Assembly: GCA_028023455.1 (NCBI GenBank)
Contig: JAQFVV010000113.1
Span: 1,599,268 to 1,663,267, forward strand
DNA length: 64,000 nt
Source: Epiperipatus broadwayi
Lineage: Eukaryota; Onychophora; Udeonychophora; Euonychophora; Peripatidae
Direction of reading: 5' to 3'
This document shows positions 10,088 to 23,539 of the stretch, in pieces (the stretch's first letter is position 1; every line of letters starts with the position of its first letter). The translations under genes and the position numbers were made by a program. The notes under the pieces were generated by a model that worked only from the letters and a program-made list of their open reading frames with translations, made no database searches and was not told where the DNA came from.

Positions 10088-12756
10088 GTTATGTATATAA
10101 TTGTATAAGATATAAATTATAGTATAATTTAAGTTAAATATGGATTTATTTTACACAGATATAAATATAAAAGAGTTATGTTTGTTTATATTCAAATTTA
10201 TATTGTATAGTTTTGTAATTATAATTCTAATTTAAAAATATTATCTATTTATTTGTTGACTATAAATTAATTTCAAGTATTTATTTTCATTTTACTCTTT
10301 TAGAACAACATAAATAAATAGGAAGATTCATTTTTACTGTATTTTTTATTTCAATTGGCTAACTATGAATCTTGTATTTAGTTTGTGCTTTTGCATGGTA
10401 TTTTTTTTTTTATATAAAGGTTAATTATATTTTGAACTCTCTTATATTTTGAAAAGGGTATATATATATTACAACACATTTGTGTTGCATAAATATATAT
10501 ATTTTAATCTTAGTGCTTCATTGGTGAAGTTCAATATAAATCACCTATTTAATTTATAATAATTAATGGCAATTGAGAACCTATTGCATAAGGCATAATG
10601 GAATATGTATAAATTTTAAATTTCTATGGTTTATTTTCCCATATATATATATATATTGTGACCTTTTATTTAGGTCCCTAAGTTAATAATTCCAAAATTT
10701 TAAATGGTGATATGTTTAACATCAAAATCTTACTAAAGTGGTTTTCAATAGAGATTATTTTGAATGTACTGGGAAATTTGCTTGAGTGGAGATAAGATTT
10801 CAAACCCAGTCTAGGCTCTGACTAGACTAAAATAACAATTTAAAAGTAATATTATTATTTGGTAGATAAATACATTGCTATTTTATTAGTTTTAAATAGC
10901 AATTGAAATAAATAAATAATTAAATCAAATTGTTAAATCTTGTCAAATAAATCATTACAGTAAATTTCTTAAGCATATTTTTTAGTACTGAACTAGAAAT
11001 GTCTTAAATAAAAATGGGTAGTTATTAAAAATGAAGACAGAGGGGGTAATACTAATTATGCATACCCAAAATCATTGGCTAATTCACTTCCAGAGTGCAA
11101 TATAATAAAAGCTATATAAGTTCTAACATAGCTATAGAGGGGTGGACTAATTAAGAAAAACAAGAACCAAGTAAACACAAACCTCAGCTCTGATTTAAAA
11201 TAAGAAAAAAAAATTAAAAATCAGCAAAATTCTGAAATTTAATTGTATGGAAGTAGAATACCTTGCTGTCTAAAGATGTTTGAATAAGAAATCTTAAAAA
11301 CCTTGCTACATTTTCAGCCATTTCCATGACTGCATATTTCCTAGGATTCACACTGGAGAAGGAAATTAAAACCATGGAGATAAGTTTTTATTTGAATAAA
11401 TCTTCTTTCAAACTCAGGAAATTTCAAGCAAAAGTAAGCCTTTGCTTTTATGTTATGTATATTTTTAAAATATCTTCTTTGGAAATGACACGCAAATCAT
11501 TTATAAGTAGACTAAAAAAAAATTGATAATGTTTATATTTCACACGCTAGTCTTATCCAGTAGAAAAAGATTGTGCTTATAAAGTCAAAATATCAAGAAA
11601 AAAATAATAATAATAATTCAAAATGATTTTAAAACAAGTGTTATATATGGTATATAGTAAATAAATTTAAAAGTCATTTTGAAATAATCTAACTTTTAAT
11701 AAAGTAAATATGAAAATATTTTCGTAATGTTATTCTCTATAGTCTGCATATTTTTATCGCGGGAACCCATGTAATGAAAGAAATAGTCAATTACTAGTTG
11801 ATTAAAATGCTAAATATGTCAATGTAATAATTGGATAAATTCATCTTAATATTAGTAAACAGTTATTATTTTGCCAATGGAGATATAATAAATAAATGTT
11901 TGCTTTTAATGTCTTATTGAAAAATATACGTCGTAATAATATTTACGGTTTTAAAAAAAAATGTCCTACTACTTAAATATTGATACACATATATGAATTG
12001 CCATGCTGAGAAGAATAAAATTCACAAAGAGTTTTAAAAGAAAAAGGAAAGATAAATATACTAAGTAATAAAATTCCACTAATTTTTCAGGGAAAAATTA
12101 TCTTGATTTAAACGTAAATAAATGATTTTGCTATATGTCATTTGAAATGCTTTCCGAATAAATCAATAAAGATTTTAATAAGTTGGTTTTGAAGTTTGTT
12201 TTGAATTATCTAGAGCAAATTAGATAAATTTATCTTTTTAAATCTGCTACAATTAGAAACGTGGATGTTAATTGCCTGATGAATTATCGCCACGGAAACT
12301 CTCAAATAATTTCTACTTTTGTATAAGTGTTCAATTTTGTTTTATTATAAATACAACAGGATAACAAAATATATATGCTTAATCTAGACTAATTGCTCAT
12401 CCTAATAACCATTTATATTATTCTAACTCACCAGGATAAATAACTTGGAACAGAGTATAAAAGTTAATGGATAAAAATGTACACTTATTTTTTTTGATTA
12501 CTGCTGTGTTACATATTACTTACGTAATGTGTTGTTTGGGGAAATTTATTTTAAAACGTATATGTTTTGGTTTTGGCATGAAAAATAAATATATATATTG
12601 GATTAAAGAAAAAGAAAAATGTGTAAAATATACACATCTATTTTATGTATATTTTTTTTTAGTTAAGGGAAAACTGGAAAATAGATATATAGTGCTTATC
12701 TAGAGAGTGATAAAATATTTGCTTCTCTCATAGTTTAAAACTAATGTTAAGATATA
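10088..12756. other. AT-rich DNA without a supportable gene
   Basis: There is a small dyad at about 10453-10500 (TATATATTACAACACA and its complement) and an (AT)n run near 10640. Frames of 66 and 78 codons at 11326-11526 and 12467-12703 are Phe/Lys/Ile-rich with no recognisable domain, and I do not call them genes. Confidence 0.5.
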
Positions 12757-13509
12757 TTAATTCTTCAACCATCTCTTACGAAGCTCCTCGTCGACATCTG
12801 ACGTCACTCTAACTCTGCCAGTTCTTATGCTAAAAAATTCGTTTGATAGGTTTTGAATAGGTTTTTAAAAGTTCTGTAAGATGGTGCCCTCTTCTGATTT
12901 ATTTTACAAGTAAAAAATAAAAAAAACGCATTTAAACCTAAACAAAGAAAGAACATCATTTGTAATTGGTTGTTAGTGAGCTCTCAGCCGAAAAAGACAT
13001 TCTGATTGGCTGGAAAGAACAAAGAAACCGCCTGATCAAAGAAAATAAAGAAAAACGCTGAGATTTTCATTTCGAATGCAATTTTAAGTATTAAAAAAAT
13101 ATAATTTCAGAAATTAAACTAGTTTTTTAAAAAAAAAACTAAAAAAACAAAATTATTTTCGAAAGATATTGAAGATTTTAGTAAAAATATTAAAGAAATA
13201 TTTAAAAGAAATATTTACTTTTCTATAACGTAAAAGTCGACCTTTTTGTTTATATTATAGCTTTTATGTTGCCGAAATTGAATATTTTAGAATAAATAAA
13301 TAGCAATTTATTTTTGAAAGAACTTTTGTTCTCTTCATAACCTGAAAAATTAGTAATATACTTTTTATAAACGTATCTGAGTTGAATTTAATATTATAGG
13401 CGAATATGTTTTAACAATAGGCTTTGTCTTCAGTTTGTGAGTTGGCCAATTAAAAGATTTGATTTTTACCTCATACAACCAATAATATAATTAGTGGTTA
13501 AAAGGTTAA
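12757..13509. mobile_element. piggyBac-like MITE, copy 1
   Basis: The element is bounded by TTAA at 12757-12760 and 13506-13509, with inward ends TTCTTCAACC and (complement) CCTTTTAACCAC. The body aligns by eye with the copies at 17750-18492 and 40844-41794. Shared blocks include GTTCTGTAAGATGGTGCCCT, TTTTACAAGTAAAAAA, GATTGGCTG, an AACTTTTGTTCTC-like block, and GGCCAATTAAAAGATTTGA near the right end. TTAA duplication and CYCTTT-type ends are characteristic of piggyBac-related elements. There is no transposase frame. The family name is inferred from the ends alone. Confidence 0.7.
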
Positions 13510-16500
13510 TAAAAAGGTAAATGTACAGACATTTTATCAAAAATATCTATATTGGCATGACTGAATTATTTTCTGATATAAAAGAAAATTTGATATAAAC
13601 CTTTTTCATTTTTTTAATTTGCTATAGAAGTGAACGTGTCCACTTTGAATACAAATGCAGGTTTGATCTTAATTGCTTAAATCCGTCATGCTCTCTTTAA
13701 TAAAATATAGTTGTCATTCTAAAATGATTAACAATCATTGGACATAGGTATTTTGGTTTGACTGTTGAGAAATTAATAGTTATAGTGTAAAATGGGGTAA
13801 GTATATCTTCACTATTATTGTTGGTATTGTTTTTATCTTGCTATAATTTGAGAATGACTAGTGACAGTTTTAGTTAATAGGATGTTCCAATTGAATGGCA
13901 TCCAATATATTAATATTTATATGAAGCATAGGCTGATGAAGTGTCACCTATGGCTAATTTCATGAGAGAAAAGATGAATAGAATCTGAGAAGTAATTAAT
14001 GCTCATTAGTATAAATAATCCTAAAAAGAAAGGATATCTATGGTTTGAATTCTAGTCTTTTCATGGTGAGGCAAGGCCCACACACATATGTATATCCATA
14101 GAGAGGTATAGAATCAGCCATATATTATTATACAACTGTCATGTTGTTTTTTATAAAGTCTCCCATCTTAGTGTTAAATTCCTCATGATAATATAGAGAT
14201 AGTTTTTCCACCACATATGGTGAAGTATATTAGGTCCAGATCATATAGCAAGTATAAAATAATATTAAATTTAGAAATACTCATCTAGCATAGTGTTTTC
14301 TTATTCGAAATATTGTTTGTGATGTTGTGGGATCATCATCAGTTGTTGACAGACCAAACCAGAATCTAGTTGTAATTGTAGAATTTAAAATGTAAAAGTA
14401 AGAGATGCACACTGGCAGAATGGATTCATTTTTTATCAGATAATGATGTGACAATAAAATTGTAAGATCAGTTATGTATTCAAGGGTTGAGCTGTGGACA
14501 TAGGTAATGCTTAATGAGATCTAGGTGTCATTGATTTTTTGAATGTTTAATCATATTCATTTAATGCATTAAGCTTAGTCATTTCAAAGTTAAATAAGTT
14601 AGTAATTGCACAGAGTGTGATAATTGCCCTTATCATATTCTGATAAAAGATAGGGCTTTGGGATAATGCAATACTTTATAATGTTGGAATTCTAAATTTA
14701 AACTTTGTGCATATCCTAGAGTTCTAAATATACTGCTATTATGTAATTTAAGTGCTAGTGCAGCTTAAATAGGTTTTAGTATCTTATTTTTAAAAATATG
14801 CCAAAGAGCAACAAATGATATTTTGAACATTATTTTCTATTTGGTTGTATCATTTGCTGAGTATATGGTCAAGGGGATAATAAGTATTTGTCCCATCCAT
14901 AAATTATTTCAATAGATTAGTTTTATTTCATGCCATATCTGTAAATTAAAATTTTGTACATAGTGTAAATAAAGTTTGTTGTATTTAAAAATTTATGTGG
15001 TTGCATGTAGTCTTATTGCTAATTACCACATCTATACGCTATTATTGTTATTGCTATCAACCTACAGAAGATTATAAATTGAAATCATCCTCAACCAATA
15101 TAGTCCTAGTAACTATATTATGCTATATCAAAATAATTTTGGTAAGTCTTATAATTTATTGGTACATCTAATGCATTATCACATAATAATCAAAATGTTG
15201 ATAACTTGTAGTACAGATTGTTTTAAACAATATCTTAAAAGATAAACATAGTCTTGATTTAATTGATTTAGTTAAATCCACAGAGCTATCATTCACTGAT
15301 CTTGATCACATTGTTTATAATTATTTAAGAAAAGGAATTTGGTAAGTTATTGTTTTTTTAATTGTCCAAAAAGTCATTTCCATTCATAGATTTTAAAGTT
15401 TATATTAATTATAAAGTTTATGAGTAACTGCTAAATATAGTTCTTGATTTGAGTTTATATTGAGAGCTGTTTTGTGCATAATGTTTGGGTAGTGGTAAAA
15501 TCCCTCTTACTGACCCAAATATATGTTGTATAACAATTTATAGCGTTTGAACCCTGAAAAGAATTAATTGTTAAGTCTTAAGATAGAATTTAAATTTGTA
15601 ATAAAGTTTATATCTTGTTAATTATTATAGTTGAACTTACAATAGATTACTTTCACATTCTATGAAAGTTAGCTAAGCTTTAATATGCAAATTACTTTTG
15701 TTGATATAAAATGTATAGTTTGTTTAATTTTATGATGGATATTCTGGTTGTGTCAAGCTTGAAATCCCTATTTGTATTTAGCTTATCTTTTTCCCATTTA
15801 ATCTCATATTAGTTTATAGTTTAAGATTTCAGTCTCCATCATCAACATTATTCTTCAATTTCACCTTGATCAATCCTTTTATTTATTCATTCTCATCTGA
15901 CATTAATTCATTATCATAATTGATTAATCATACATTAACTTTTATTCTTTTATCATCTTCACTATTCATTAACTCTTATTCTATCATCATCTTAATCATT
16001 CATTATTCTCATATCTATTCATTCTTTTCTCTTCACTCTTAGACTCATTTCATTCCACTATTCCATTATTACTTCATTCCATCATCTATTTAGTCATTTA
16101 CATCATAATTTACATATCATTTCATTTATAAATTTAATTTCATCATCACTCAAGACATATAATTATAGTTATTTTATTAATTTGCTGAATATCAAATTTA
16201 ACTTATCTCATTTTGTTTGTGTGGATTTCAGGGCTGGTTTGACCAGAAGTTTTTATCTTTATTAGTCACTTTGTGATCTTCTTTAGATAGACAGTTTCAT
16301 GCTAGTTTTATTTAATCCAGGAATCATTTCATTAGTTTTGCATTTTTGTTTTTTCATGCTCATATTCTTGAGCGTGTGAGTATGTTAGGTTCCATAAGAG
16401 AATTTAATCACTAAAATGTGCGGTATGATTCATTGATGACCAGCTAGATCAGGAAGCTAGGGTACAGTAGTGATTATGGTGCCTAAAATGTGATATGATT

Positions 16501-16547
16501 CATTTATAGTACAGCGGTCTTTGGGAGAAGGTTACAATATATACATA
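13510..16547. other. AT-rich DNA; degenerate TCATT-rich tract inside
   Basis: No gene was seen. From about 15830 to 16165 the plus strand is strongly pyrimidine-biased, with irregular TCATT/ATTCA repeats. This is a decayed simple repeat. The segment 13910-14520 is a little less A+T rich but unrecognised. Confidence 0.5.
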
Positions 16548-16955
16548 TATATATGTAATAAGTGTGCTAATAGCTCTAACAAGTTTTATCAATAAATACC
16601 ATAAAAGAAAGCACTTAAAAATCTCTATCTAAAAATCCCCATTCCCAAACTGGTTTCAAGCTATTGGCACTCCTCAGTGAAGTACTAAGATATTTCAGAC
16701 ATTAGATCTAAAGACATTAGATCTAAAATACCAACTCAAGGCCAACATTTATCTGATACTTAACTTTTAAGTAGAAAATCTGAAAATTTCAGACATTTAT
16801 ATGCCTTCAAATCAACCTATATAACTTAAATAGCTATATGGATTGACACTGATTTGGGAATGGGGATAATTTCTAGCTATAGAGTTTTAAATTCTCTCTC
16901 TTTCTTACAGCATTTATCAATAAAGCTTGTTAGAGCTATTAGCACTCATTATTTT
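16548..16955. mobile_element. Foldback element, family D, copy 1
   Basis: The left end GTGCTAATAGCTCTAACAAG and the right end CTTGTTAGAGCTATTAGCAC are reverse complements. Inward blocks (TTTATCAATAAA, ATCCCCATTCCCAAA, TATAGCTATTTAAG) also pair or recur inversely. The centre includes a small direct duplication of ACATTAGATCTAAA near 16700. No coding frame is present. Confidence 0.78.
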
Positions 16956-17059
16956 ATTTTATAATTACAAACTTATCAAATTAAGTCACATAGTTATGAT
17001 TCTATTTTATTTACTATTATAATTTTTCCTTTAAGTCTTAGGTGATGTTATATTATTAA

Positions 17060-17360
17060 GACTATTAATATATGAAGTGGCTGAAGAGTTTTCAGACCCA
17101 TATAGCTATTTAAGTTAGATAGTTGAATTTGAAGATGTATAGGTGTCAGAAAATTTCATATTTTCTACTTAATAGTTAAGTATAAGGATATTTGCTGGCC
17201 TTGCATTGGTATTTTAGATTTAGTGTCTGAAATATCCTAGCACCTCATTGAGGAGAATAAATAGCTTGAAAACATTTTGGGATGGGAATAATTTCTAGAT
17301 AGAGATTTTTAAATGGTTTCTCTTGCAGCATTATTTTATAATTACAAGCTTATCAATTTA
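17060..17360. mobile_element. Foldback element, family D, inverted neighbour copy
   Basis: The blocks of 16600-16870 reappear here in reverse complement and in reverse order: CCCATATAGCTATTTAAG, GTGTCAGAAAATTTC, ATTTTCTACTTAATAGTTAAG, TTTTAGATTTAGTGTCTGAA and TGGGAATAATTTCTAGATAG. It forms an inverted pair with the preceding copy about 100 bp away. Confidence 0.75.
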
Positions 17361-17749
17361 AGTCACATGATATATAACTTAATTTTATTTACTGTATGTA
17401 TAATTTAATTTTATCCACTTGTTAATAAATGTTAAGTTAATTTAAAATAAGTAAACTGGCTTGGTTGTCATTCAATTTTACAATACTATTCATGAAGTGA
17501 CTCTGCCACATAATTTATTTGAAGCAGTTAAAAAATACTTCAAAAGTCAAAACATAAAATGGGTAAGAGGTTATAATTATATATTTTATTTGTATTGAAT
17601 TTAGTGTTTATTATTTGACCAGGTATAGATTTTTATATAGCAATAAATCAAATAATTTGATATTCTTAAATATTTAATTAGTAATTTGTAATTATTTTGC
17701 TAGTAGCAAGTAACAATTATATTAAGATAGAAATTATATTTGAATAGAT
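17361..17749. other. AT-rich DNA, nothing recognised
   Basis: No supportable feature was seen. Confidence 0.5.
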
Positions 17750-18492
17750 TTAACCCAATCACAGGTGCCTCTGACTATAGTCAAATCATCTTTAACTCAC
17801 TCTAAAACCAGTAATTTTTATGTTATTGTAATGAATTTATGGTCATTTTAAAGTTAAAATGTACTGTAAGATGCTACCCTCTCTAGAATTATTTGACAAG
17901 TAAAAAACAATGAATATTTAAATCTAAAACTATAAAAATGGGAAAAGATGGACTTTCCAAGATACTTATTGATTGTTTCTCATCTTCAATAAAAGGGAGC
18001 ATTTGTCAATGTTTTTGACACATCTAAGTTCTTTGTTTTGATTTTCAAAATGAATACAAATGTTTTAGAGTATTTTTTAAGTATTTTTTTTTACATATTA
18101 TAAATTATTTTGATTAAATATGCTAAAAATATAATTATTTTAAAAGAATAGTTAAAATTTTAGTAAAAATTCTTTACTTTTATATGAATGTAAATTGAGA
18201 AAGAAATCAATGAAATAGGCTACATTTTCTCTAGGTTACAAAATGTTCATTTTATTTTTTCTACTATAGATTATTTTTATAATTATAAATAGAAATGTAT
18301 TTTTGAAAAAAACTTTCATTCATTTTAATAATTATCTGACAAATTATTAATTTGCTCTTTAAAAAATAAACTAAAATGAATATAATATTGAAAGACAAAT
18401 ATATTTTTACCACTGATTTTATAATTGACCAATCAAAAGTTTAGAACTGTAACTCACTCAGCCATAGGCATTTTAACCACTGAAAAGATTAA
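17750..18492. mobile_element. piggyBac-like MITE, copy 2
   Basis: TTAA at 17750-17753 is followed by CCCAATCACAGG. The right end is CCACTGAAAAGA followed by TTAA at 18489-18492. The body is collinear with copy 3: TGTACTGTAAGATGCTACCC, TTTGACAAGTAAAAA, GATTTTCAAAATGAA, AAATTGAGAAAGAAA, AACTTTCATTCA, CTGACAAATTATTAAT, ATTGACCAATCAAAAGTTTA. No reading frame is preserved between copies, so the family is non-coding. Confidence 0.78.
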
Positions 18493-21464
18493 TGGTTGAT
18501 AAAAATACAAATATGATCATTATTGAAGATGAGTAAAGATAATTGCAATTAGACATATTTTATTTTAAACTATTATTTATTTAAGTGTATATTATGTTAA
18601 ATCAGTATTCAGCAATAAAGCTCGTAATCTTATTCGATTATAGAGTTGGTAATAATAATCCATTTTATTCTGACACAATTTAGAGTGATTTTCTCTAATT
18701 ATATTTAAAATTAATTGATGTAAATTGTAAATTCAATTTAAATATTAAATTTTAAAATAAAAATTAACACTTATTTTAGGTATATATTTAAATTTGAGTT
18801 ATTTTTCTGTACACTAACTTTTGTTTAATTAAAATATTAACTTATTTAATATTGAATTTATTTGAATATACAGATCATTCTCATGTAATTAATCTCAGAA
18901 TTCATTATATATTTAATAATTTTTCTGAAATGTTTACATTTCAAAATCCACTGTATATATTTAGATAGTGTTATTTACTATAGAAATAGAGTTTTTATGT
19001 GTTATTGCTCTGAACATCTGCTGCTATGACTACAACTCAGAGTTTAAATTCATGTGAAACTTGGAACATTATTTTAGGAAGCTGAAGATTTTTCACTAAA
19101 CTTACTAGTGCAGCACAAAATGCTGATCTAGTAGCCAATCAACTATTGATCAGTAAATGGCTATCTATTTACCAACTAGGTGGTAAACATAATACTCTTA
19201 ATACCTTATATTTTATAACCTGATTAGTATATTCTACCATTACTTTTATATGTAGGGATTTGCCATGGATTTATCTTTATATATATTAAGCATTAAATCA
19301 CCCCACATGGTTACGAAATCCAGTACTACCCTCTGTGAACTAATAAATAAAATACATTAGAGTTCGTATTTCAAAATAGCCAGATCAAAATGATACCACA
19401 TTTGACCTGTCTGCTATATGATGTTATATATTGAAATACGAACAAACTCAAACAAAGAACTTGAAATTTTAGCAAACAACGATCTTAACTTTTTGCTACA
19501 AACAAACATGTTTTACTATTATTATATAAAAACCAACTAAACTTTAGTAATTTTAATATATATATATATATGGAATGTATATGTTGTCGTTCTTGAATAT
19601 ATTTACAAATTGAATTTGATTAAGAAATGTGGTTAAAAATACTGCAATAAACTTTTGTAATTTTTGAAATGCTATTTTTGTCAAAAAGCATTTTGGCACA
19701 TTTGACATGGTAAACAAATGTAAATGAAAACTCATTTAGCTGTGCAACTACGTTAAGAGATATTCCAATTTAAATAAAAGTATGTATCCATCTGACTGCA
19801 CTTATTAGGACTGAATGAAAACACTCTTAAATTTGGTTTGACTGTCACTTTTATTTGAGAAAGAAAATTGGATGTAAGAATCATTATTTAAATTTCAGGA
19901 ATGAATAAAAGAAAGAAAGATGGGTTTAGAGTTGTATAATTTTCATCAATTTTCTGAGAAACAATTTAAAAGAAAGTTCACTTTTCTTTTGCATACACAA
20001 ATAATAAACATATGATTATATACACACACATAATATATATATTGTAACAGAATAAAAATGAAGGTATGCTCTTCTTTTAATGCCCCATAGATTTGAAAGC
20101 CATTTGTAATAGAATAAAAAAATATGAACTAAGGAAGAACAATCCTAATTTAATGATGTCCGTGAATTATAGCGTCATTCGTAAAAGAATGAAAATAACA
20201 AACTAAAGTGAATATCAATCAATGAATAACATTCTAACACTTAAGTCAATAAAACAATAACAATAATCTTTGGTGTAACTTCATAGATTCAGCCAGCATT
20301 TAGAACGGGTAGAAAACAAATAAAATCATTATTTCAGGCTATCGTAAAATATGAGGATTATTTGCAATAGGTTAAAGAGAAAGCAATGAAACTAAACATC
20401 ATTATCTTATAAACAACGATCTATGCCTATTACATAAACCACTTATAATAGAATGGAAATAATGACCAAGAATTAGACAAATAAATTTTAATATTCCTTT
20501 TGAATCAAAATACTGTTTATAATGATACAAAGTTGTACTAAAAATTAATCGTTATTTAATTTAAACTAAATGATTCGTGGATGGATGGAATAATAATTAA
20601 ATCTACCCTACAAATCTAAAATATCAATGATATCTAAATAAATACATATAATTCAATTATAACTAAATAAACTAAAAGTAATGCTAACTTAGTCCTGCTT
20701 TTCCAATAATATCAATATACTCTTATTAAATTAATTATAATAAGATTAAATACTTACTAATACTACAAAATTAATTAACCTGACATAATTATAATACTAA
20801 AAAATAAAATCATCCTATTATTAGATAACAGTAAAATTTATAATAGCCAATCATATCAATATATAAAATAAATGATAGATTCCTATTTGATGCATATTCA
20901 AATGCTACGGACAAATCTTATCCAATTACTTTTCAATTTAATAAAGCTAAATTGTTTAAAACTTTAGACTATAATAACTATGAAGATATCTGAAATATTA
21001 TTAGTATTTATTATAATAAAATGTTAATATTAAATCAAAGATTTCACAACAAATAAATGAACATTAAAATGAATCGACTATTTTTATTAAGAGAATATAA
21101 AAAAATCACAATGTATTTTTTAAAAATATATACGGGTTATAAATATAATTCATCTCTTATATGTACAATTTATTATTACTTTTAATCAATAAATATGAAT
21201 TATTATTATTGTTATTAATGCCGGAGAAATAAAACAATATTTTTTAAATATAGTAGATGACATTATTCAATATTTTCCATTCTACTACAAATATGTAAAT
21301 AATACAGACTGATAAATATAAACTAATTCTGAATATAAATTAAATTTAAATATAAATATGAAAACAGACAAAGAACATAAATTATATATAGATAAGTCAT
21401 TTACAATTTTATACAAGTATATTTTAAACTTATTATCAATAATAATAATTTATCCAATACTCCT
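18493..21464. other. AT-rich DNA without a supportable gene
   Basis: There is a small inverted pair, GTTCGTATTTCAA at 19362-19374 and TTGAAATACGAAC at 19431-19443. Between about 20040 and 20460 a short motif (GTAATAGAATAAAAA and variants) recurs roughly every 60-75 bases, suggesting a decayed tandem repeat. The 60-codon minus-strand frame at 19553-19735 is not recognisable. Confidence 0.5.
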
Positions 21465-21507
21465 CCCTCCCCCTCCCGGCCAATGCTATAACACTTAAAA
21501 AAAAAAA
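21465..21507 (+). mobile_element. tRNA-Gly-derived SINE, 3' end only
   Basis: CTCCCGGCCAATGCTATAAC followed by ACTT and an A-run matches the box B end and tail of the other SINE copies. The 5' part is missing. Confidence 0.75.
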
Positions 21508-22311
21508 GGGTTTTGTCGATTTAGCATGAAACGACAGATTTAGAAAGTTTACATGCATTGAAAGTAAGATATTGATTGTGTCATATTGAAATTTTGTTTT
21601 GAAGAGGATTATAAGTATAAAAATATTTTTCTTCTTTTAGTTTGGGGTTAAAATATGAACCAGATTCTGCGTCTCCAACTATGACTGGGCGACCAGCAAA
21701 GAAATATACAATAAAACCCAACAGAATAACAGCACATATATTTAGCAATAATAATTTATTAACAAGTAGGAAAAGAATTACTATACTGATTTTAACATAA
21801 ATACAAAGTCTGCATTTGAAGAGCTTAAGTCACAGACTAATTACTGAATAGCAAATAATGTTTATAACATTTAGATAAGCTATTATTCACTTTATGTTTA
21901 CTAATATCTATAGTCTTTATAATACAACCCTCGATGAGCCCCTTGAGGCATTTCAAAATAATAATAATAAGACTCATGAGAGGGTGATGTAAAGATTTTT
22001 TTGGTTTTAATTTAAAGTTAGAATAATATTTTAAATTGAGGTTTAATAGATTTAAATTCAATATAATTCATTGAAATTTTATGCATTTTTTTAAATTACT
22101 ACTAAAGTGATAGGAAACTATAATATTTTAGGTAGGTGTCCTAGTTTCTTAGATATGAAATAGTGGGCAGGATAATTTTGAATATTTTATATCAAATTTA
22201 AAAATTGTTTTTACATCTTTAATATGTTTTAAGTAATGAGCACAATTTTCTTGACTTTAATTGTAAGTTTAATTTAAGTTATATTAAGAAAATTAGTTTA
22301 CAGTATAGTTT
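21508..22311. other. AT-rich DNA, nothing recognised
   Basis: No supportable feature was seen. The 74-codon minus-strand frame at 21837-22061 has no recognisable domain. Confidence 0.5.
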
Positions 22312-22397
22312 TGATATACAATTTAAAAAGCGTATGAAACACTTGAATGAGAAGCTTCTCGTTCAAGTGTTTCATACGCTTTTTAATTTGTATATTA
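22312..22397. repeat. Almost perfect loopless palindrome, 86 bp
   Basis: The arms meet at the HindIII-like AAGCTT at 22352-22357 without any spacer. AAAAAGCGTATGAAACACTT on the left pairs with AAGTGTTTCATACGCTTTTT on the right. Only a T/C difference near the centre and one or two further out break the symmetry. Confidence 0.92.
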
Positions 22398-22878
22398 AAT
22401 TATCGAGAGAGAAGTTTAAAATTTTTAATATTTTACAAATATAGTTTTGTTGAGCTTTTTTTTTTCAAATAAAAAGAAAAAAATGTCAAACACTTCTCAA
22501 TAGACACATTACTTAATGCTTTTATTATATATATATACAATTATGTACACATACTAAATATAATATTAAATACTGCCTAATCCTATACTAGTAATAATAA
22601 ATAAAATAAAAATTCATATAACATTACAATACTAGCCAAAAAACTAAATTTTATAAAATTCTACCATAACTATGGTTTCATCTATTAACAAATAGACCTT
22701 TTCAAGTGAAATCCAACTAAACATGCCACCTATATATAACAAACCAAATAGCCTTCCCATCATTCACTTGAAAACCCAACTTTCTTTAACATCAAAGGAT
22801 GTCTTCATGAGATTGATGGTCTCAGATTCAAAATATTTTATCATCAATGTTTTTTTTACTCTTCTTTTTCAATTCACT
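22398..22878. other. AT-rich DNA, nothing firm
   Basis: A 63-codon plus-strand frame at 22723-22914 overlaps the 3' end of the Penelope-like fragment. I do not recognise it and it may be chance. Confidence 0.45.
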
Positions 22879-23174
22879 TTATTCATAAAAGATAACCTCT
22901 ACATTATCAAATAATATTTTATGACCTGTATTCAGTTCATGAATATACAAAACAGAGTCATTATATTTAATTTTAACTCTACTCTTATGGTCTTTAACTC
23001 TTTCATTAAGGCTTAATTTACTCTGGCCTACATATATTTCATGACAACTACAAGGAATCTTATAAACAATTCCAGGAATGGATTTGCAATCAATTAAATG
23101 TTTTGAAGCATGTAATAATGAATTTAAATTCAGGCCTTTCTTCCATACCAGATTCATATCATTCAATAAAAAAC
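22879..23174 (-). pseudogene. GIY-YIG endonuclease fragment of a Penelope-like element
   Basis: An open frame of 95 residues on the minus strand (22879-23166). It contains the GIY-YIG core in the form GIVYKIPCSCHEIYVGQSK at about residues 32-50. The LSLNERVKDHKSRV helix with the conserved Arg and His follows, and then a YIHELNTGHKI block. The CxC inside the first motif and the downstream GH are typical of endonuclease-bearing Penelope-like retroelements, where this domain follows the reverse transcriptase. No RT is found next to it, so this is a 3' fragment. It stands head-to-head with a second copy starting near 23203. Whether it is PLE or another GIY-YIG retroelement is inferred from motif form. 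Confidence 0.82.
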
Positions 23175-23202
23175 TATTAGTAAATTGATTTATAAGATTT
23201 TT

Positions 23203-23455
23203 TTATTGGATGGTATGAAAGTCACTTGGAAGAAAGACTTGAATTTAAATTCAATACTATATTATTCAAAACAGTTAACTGATTGCAAATCTATCCCTGA
23301 AGTAGCTTATCCTTATAGTTGTCATAAAAATATAGGCCAGAGTAAATTAAGCCTTAATGAAAGAATTGTGTACAGTTCATAAGAGTAGAGTTAATAATAA
23401 ATGTAATAACTCAACTTTGTACATTCATTAACTGAATGCAAGTCATAATTCCAAA
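23203..23455 (+). pseudogene. Second Penelope-like GIY-YIG fragment, degenerate
   Basis: The plus-strand translation begins DGMKVTWKKDLNLNS and continues QLTDCKSIPEVAYPYSCH, IGQSKLSLNERI. It is clearly the same domain as the minus-strand fragment but with lost codons in the GIY-YIG core. After residue ERI the frame shifts, and the rest (HKSRVNNKCNNSTLYIH, then a stop and LNASHN) continues in another frame. Together with 22879-23174 it makes an inverted repeat with a spacer of about 28 bp. Confidence 0.78.
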
Positions 23456-23539
23456 TCACAAGGCTTCTTTTCAGCAGTCACTTATATTAAGTCTCTTTTA
23501 TTAGAAATGGAAAACAAATTATCAAAATATATGTTACTG

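Noticed and set aside
10640-10660. (AT)n runs here and near 19560, 20030 and 55700 as origins or regulatory sites
   Set aside because: Simple AT dinucleotide runs are expected in this composition and show no associated motif.
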